Positions 61,264 to 63,101 of a stretch of DNA of 63,101 nucleotides are shown here, one piece after another. Origin of the DNA: M55B165 sp964423265 (GTDB lineage: Bacteria; Actinomycetota; Humimicrobiia; Humimicrobiales; Humimicrobiaceae); NCBI GenBank assembly GCA_964423265.1, contig CAYREF010000004.1:1-63101 (forward strand), given 5' to 3'. Every line of letters starts with the position of its first letter. Positions within the stretch are counted from its first letter, which is position 1. The position numbers and the translations under genes were made by a program. The notes below the pieces were generated by a model that had not been told where the DNA came from, made no database searches, and was given only the letters and a program-made list of their open reading frames with translations.

Positions 61264-62742
61264 ATGAGTGGAATTGCAGGAGTAATCACCAAAAATAAAA
61301 ATAATAACAAGAGTAAAGTCCAGATTATGCTGGATAAAATTTCCCATAGAGGAATAAAGGCTGGCAACTTAATTAATGTCGATGGAAATATCCTGGGAAT
61401 CATATCCCATTATGATATAGACCATAACTGCCCTATCCTGCTGGATGGCAGGATATACAATATCGACAGCCTGTTGTCCAAATATGGCTTAAAGGCAGAG
61501 GGCAGGAAAACTGATGTTGAAAAACTAGGCACACTACTTAATGAAGTAGGCCCTGATATTGTAAAAGAATTAAAAGGTCCATTTGCATTCATGGGGTTCG
61601 ACAAGGATAAAAATTTTTACCTGGCAAGGGACTTGATCGGCAGAAAACCCCTTTATTATTATTTAGATAAAAACAAAGATAGAATAATTTTTGCTTCTGA
61701 AATTAAATCACTAATCCAGTTAACTGATAAAGCAGTTGAATTTCCCCCAGGGTATATAATGAAAAATTTTGGGCAACCTAAAGAGATAAGCCAAATCCAT
61801 AAGGAAGGATTTGAAATCCTAGAAGATTCGAAAACAGAAGATGTGGTAAGAAAATTAGAGGATTACATGCTTAAAGCGGTAGAGAAAAGGATAAACGAAA
61901 ACTCAGACCTTGGAGTATGGCTTAGTGGTGGGGTGGACTCAAGCATTATTGCTGCATTAGTTAAAGAGTTCAAGGAAGAGGTTCATACTTTTTCTGTGGG
62001 TTTTGAGAATTCCCCAGACTTAATTTCTTCAAGAAAAGTGGCTAAGGCTTTAGGTACAAAACACAAAGAACATCTTTTAGATCTGGATGAATTATTTAAT
62101 GCCATCCCTGAAGTAATATACCACCTGGAATCATTTGACGCCCCTCTAGTTAGGAGTTCGCTGGGCAATATGATAGCATCTAAACTTTCATCTAAGGCAG
62201 ATATTGTATTTTCAGGAGAAGGAGGAGATGAGGTCTTTGCTGGCTATAATTATTTTTTTGACTTTGATTCCGCAAACACAATTCAGGAAGAACTGGTAAA
62301 AGCAATTAATAGCCTCCATAATACTGCTTTGCAGAGAGTTGACAGGCTAGCAAATGCCCATAGTGTAACTGTGCGTCTGCCCATGCTGGATGAAAATTTA
62401 ATAAATTTTGCCATGACCATCCCTACTAGTAAAAAAATTAAAAGGGATGAAAATATAAGCAAATACGTGCTAAGAAGAGTAGCAGAAAAATATTTGCCAG
62501 ACGATATTGCATGGCGGGCAAAAGAAAAATTCTGGGAAGGCTCTGGCATCCAGGACACATTAACAGAAAAAATTGAAGAAAATATTTCTGATTCAGAACT
62601 TAGCCAAAACCGGAAACTAGAAAACGGTTTTGTTTTAAGAAATAAAGAAGAAATGTATTACTATAAAATCTTCAGGAAGTTCTTCCCTAATGTTGATATT
62701 GACCATATCCTTTCATTTACTGGAGATTTTGAGCAGGAATAA
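61264..62742 (+). CDS. Asparagine-synthase-like protein lacking the catalytic N-terminal Cys
   Basis: 492 residues. An N-terminal glutamine-amidotransferase-like domain starts MSGIAGVITKNK, where functional AsnB enzymes have Cys2 (MCGI). Here position 2 is Ser. The synthetase domain has the PP-loop WLSGGVDSSIIAALV (about 220), VFSGEGGDEVFAGYNYF and LPMLDENLINFAM. Ammonia-using amide or amino-group synthesis, or a non-asparagine product, is therefore more likely than glutamine-dependent asparagine synthesis. AAAGGAG precedes the ATG. Confidence 0.8.
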   Translation: MSGIAGVITKNKNNNKSKVQIMLDKISHRGIKAGNLINVDGNILGIISHYDIDHNCPILLDGRIYNIDSLLSKYGLKAEGRKTDVEKLGTLLNEVGPDIVKELKGPFAFMGFDKDKNFYLARDLIGRKPLYYYLDKNKDRIIFASEIKSLIQLTDKAVEFPPGYIMKNFGQPKEISQIHKEGFEILEDSKTEDVVRKLEDYMLKAVEKRINENSDLGVWLSGGVDSSIIAALVKEFKEEVHTFSVGFENSPDLISSRKVAKALGTKHKEHLLDLDELFNAIPEVIYHLESFDAPLVRSSLGNMIASKLSSKADIVFSGEGGDEVFAGYNYFFDFDSANTIQEELVKAINSLHNTALQRVDRLANAHSVTVRLPMLDENLINFAMTIPTSKKIKRDENISKYVLRRVAEKYLPDDIAWRAKEKFWEGSGIQDTLTEKIEENISDSELSQNRKLENGFVLRNKEEMYYYKIFRKFFPNVDIDHILSFTGDFEQE

Positions 62743-62763
62743 AAACAGTACATTAATATTTAA

Positions 62764-62806
62764 CAGGGAAGATTATAGGCATCTTCCCTGGTGCTGTTCT
62801 TTTTTA
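62764..62806 (+). terminator. Terminator after the asparagine-synthase-like gene
   Basis: CAGGGAAGAT (62764-62773) pairs with ATCTTCCCTG (62781-62790), a 10-bp stem with a seven-base loop. A T-run at 62800-62805 follows after a nine-base gap, so efficiency may be reduced. A second hairpin TTGCCCA/TGGGCAA (62813-62836) is close behind and is also followed by T-rich sequence. Confidence 0.6.
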
Positions 62807-62936
62807 ACTCACTTGCCCAACCTGTAGCCTGGGCAATTCTTTTATCTCATCCAGATTTTGGTTAATCTTTTTTATCCATTTTATTTCTTGCCCCCCAATT
62901 ATATATGAGACGTTATTTTTGTTCCCAAATATTTAT
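62804..62936 (-). pseudogene. Possible C-terminal remnant of a gene
   Basis: On the minus strand an open stretch of about 43 codons, without a start, reads as a plausible protein tail. It contains QEIKWIKKINQNLDEIKELP and ends QVGQVS before TAA. Upstream the frame is closed and the DNA is AT-rich and non-coding. It may be a gene fragment or chance. I cannot name a family. The rest of the 326-bp gap before groES is the terminators, the groES promoter and CIRCE. Confidence 0.3.
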
Positions 62937-62980
62937 TAAATTAATGTAAAAAATATATTAAATTTATTTTTATTTTAATA

Positions 62981-63009
62981 TTGCTTTTTTATTTTTTTTA
63001 GTGTATTTT
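62981..63009 (+). promoter_or_regulatory. Predicted groES promoter
   Basis: TTGCTT (62981-62986) and TATTTT (63004-63009) are 17 bp apart. The match is moderate. Its predicted start, near 63016, is just ahead of the CIRCE element, the usual arrangement for HrcA control. Confidence 0.4.
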
Positions 63010-63019
63010 TATCTGAGGA

Positions 63020-63046
63020 TTAGCAGAGTAACCATTAGAGTGCTAA
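63020..63046 (+). promoter_or_regulatory. Degenerate CIRCE operator (HrcA-binding site)
   Basis: The right arm GAGTGCTAA (63038-63046) is perfect. The left arm is TTAGCAGAG rather than TTAGCACTC, with the correct nine-base spacer between them. It lies between the groES promoter and the ribosome-binding site AAAGGAGGT. Six of nine left-arm bases match. Confidence 0.75.
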
Positions 63047-63068
63047 AATACTTTTAAAGGAGGTAACC

Positions 63069-63101
63069 ATGAAATACAAACCACTTGGCGACAGACTGCT
63101 G
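63069..63101 (+). CDS. groES: Co-chaperonin GroES, first 11 codons, cut by the window end
   Basis: The 11 visible residues read MKYKPLGDRLL, the conserved start of GroES (a region usually like KPLGDRVL). The position behind a CIRCE element and a strong AAAGGAGGT ribosome-binding site confirms the identity. GroES caps the GroEL folding chamber. groEL presumably follows outside the window. Confidence 0.9.
   Translation, partial: MKYKPLGDRLL

Overview
The window is about 63 kb of AT-rich bacterial chromosome (roughly one third G+C by eye), densely packed with genes that often overlap by a few bases. There is a 100-base run of N at 16872-16971, so this is a draft assembly. The core is a very complete division and cell-wall (dcw) cluster. 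MurE carries the DNPR motif of meso-diaminopimelate ligases, and FtsZ, FtsA, SepF and DivIVA are all present. Two adjacent helicase-nucleases have the AdnA/AdnB layout best known from Actinomycetota. The C1 and acetogen-type gene acsE, DUF362 proteins and redox genes suggest an anaerobe. My best inference is a deep-branching, low-GC actinobacterial or Bacillota-like anaerobe. The sequence alone does not fix the phylum.

Layout. 1-392: a folded 70-nt element, then a promoter, structured RNA and terminator unit. 393-8804: ilvE, an AdnAB-like pair, a frameshifted small gene, a DUF2284 protein, tRNA-Gly(CCC) and an Asp23-type membrane protein. 8934-15068: a lipid kinase, a substrate-binding lipoprotein, a purine nucleoside phosphorylase with a C-terminal frameshift, two tandem DegV genes, 5-formyl-THF cyclo-ligase and a glycosyltransferase. 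15012-18743 (minus): a membrane protein, an HD-GYP phosphodiesterase, a tandem repeat encoding identical 23-residue peptides that the assembly gap cuts through, a 50-residue membrane protein, a double-HTH protein and a CpaE/MinD-like ATPase with an altered Walker A.

18982-40703 (minus): mraZ-rsmH-ftsL-ftsI-murE-murF-mraY-murD-ftsW-murG-murC-murB-ddl-ftsQ-ftsA-ftsZ-pgeF-yggS-sepF-proC-yggT-divIVA-DUF167, in transcription order. Ahead of mraZ are three 10-bp direct repeats that look like the MraZ operator. 40868-43814: xseA/xseB with two unknown membrane-associated proteins and an FmdB-type zinc ribbon. 44362-47444: a three-gene operon of metallophosphoesterase, cyclic 2,3-diphosphoglycerate synthetase and 2-phosphoglycerate kinase, a pathway known from methanogens. 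47520-48066: a decayed FAD-oxidoreductase gene. 48136-52558: hisD, hisC, acsE and an orphan sugar-type ABC ATPase.

52623-63101: queH, lgt, a thiol-redox operon (CoA-disulfide reductase/rhodanese, FMN flavoprotein, TlpA-like thioredoxin, CcdA), a YtxH-like protein, an alpha/beta hydrolase, two DUF362 proteins, an asparagine-synthase-like protein lacking the N-terminal Cys, and the first 11 codons of groES behind a partly degenerate CIRCE operator.

The best candidates for something not yet described are the minus-strand CpaE-like/double-HTH/small-membrane-protein/tandem-micropeptide locus at 16841-18838 and the bacterial cyclic-2,3-diphosphoglycerate operon.
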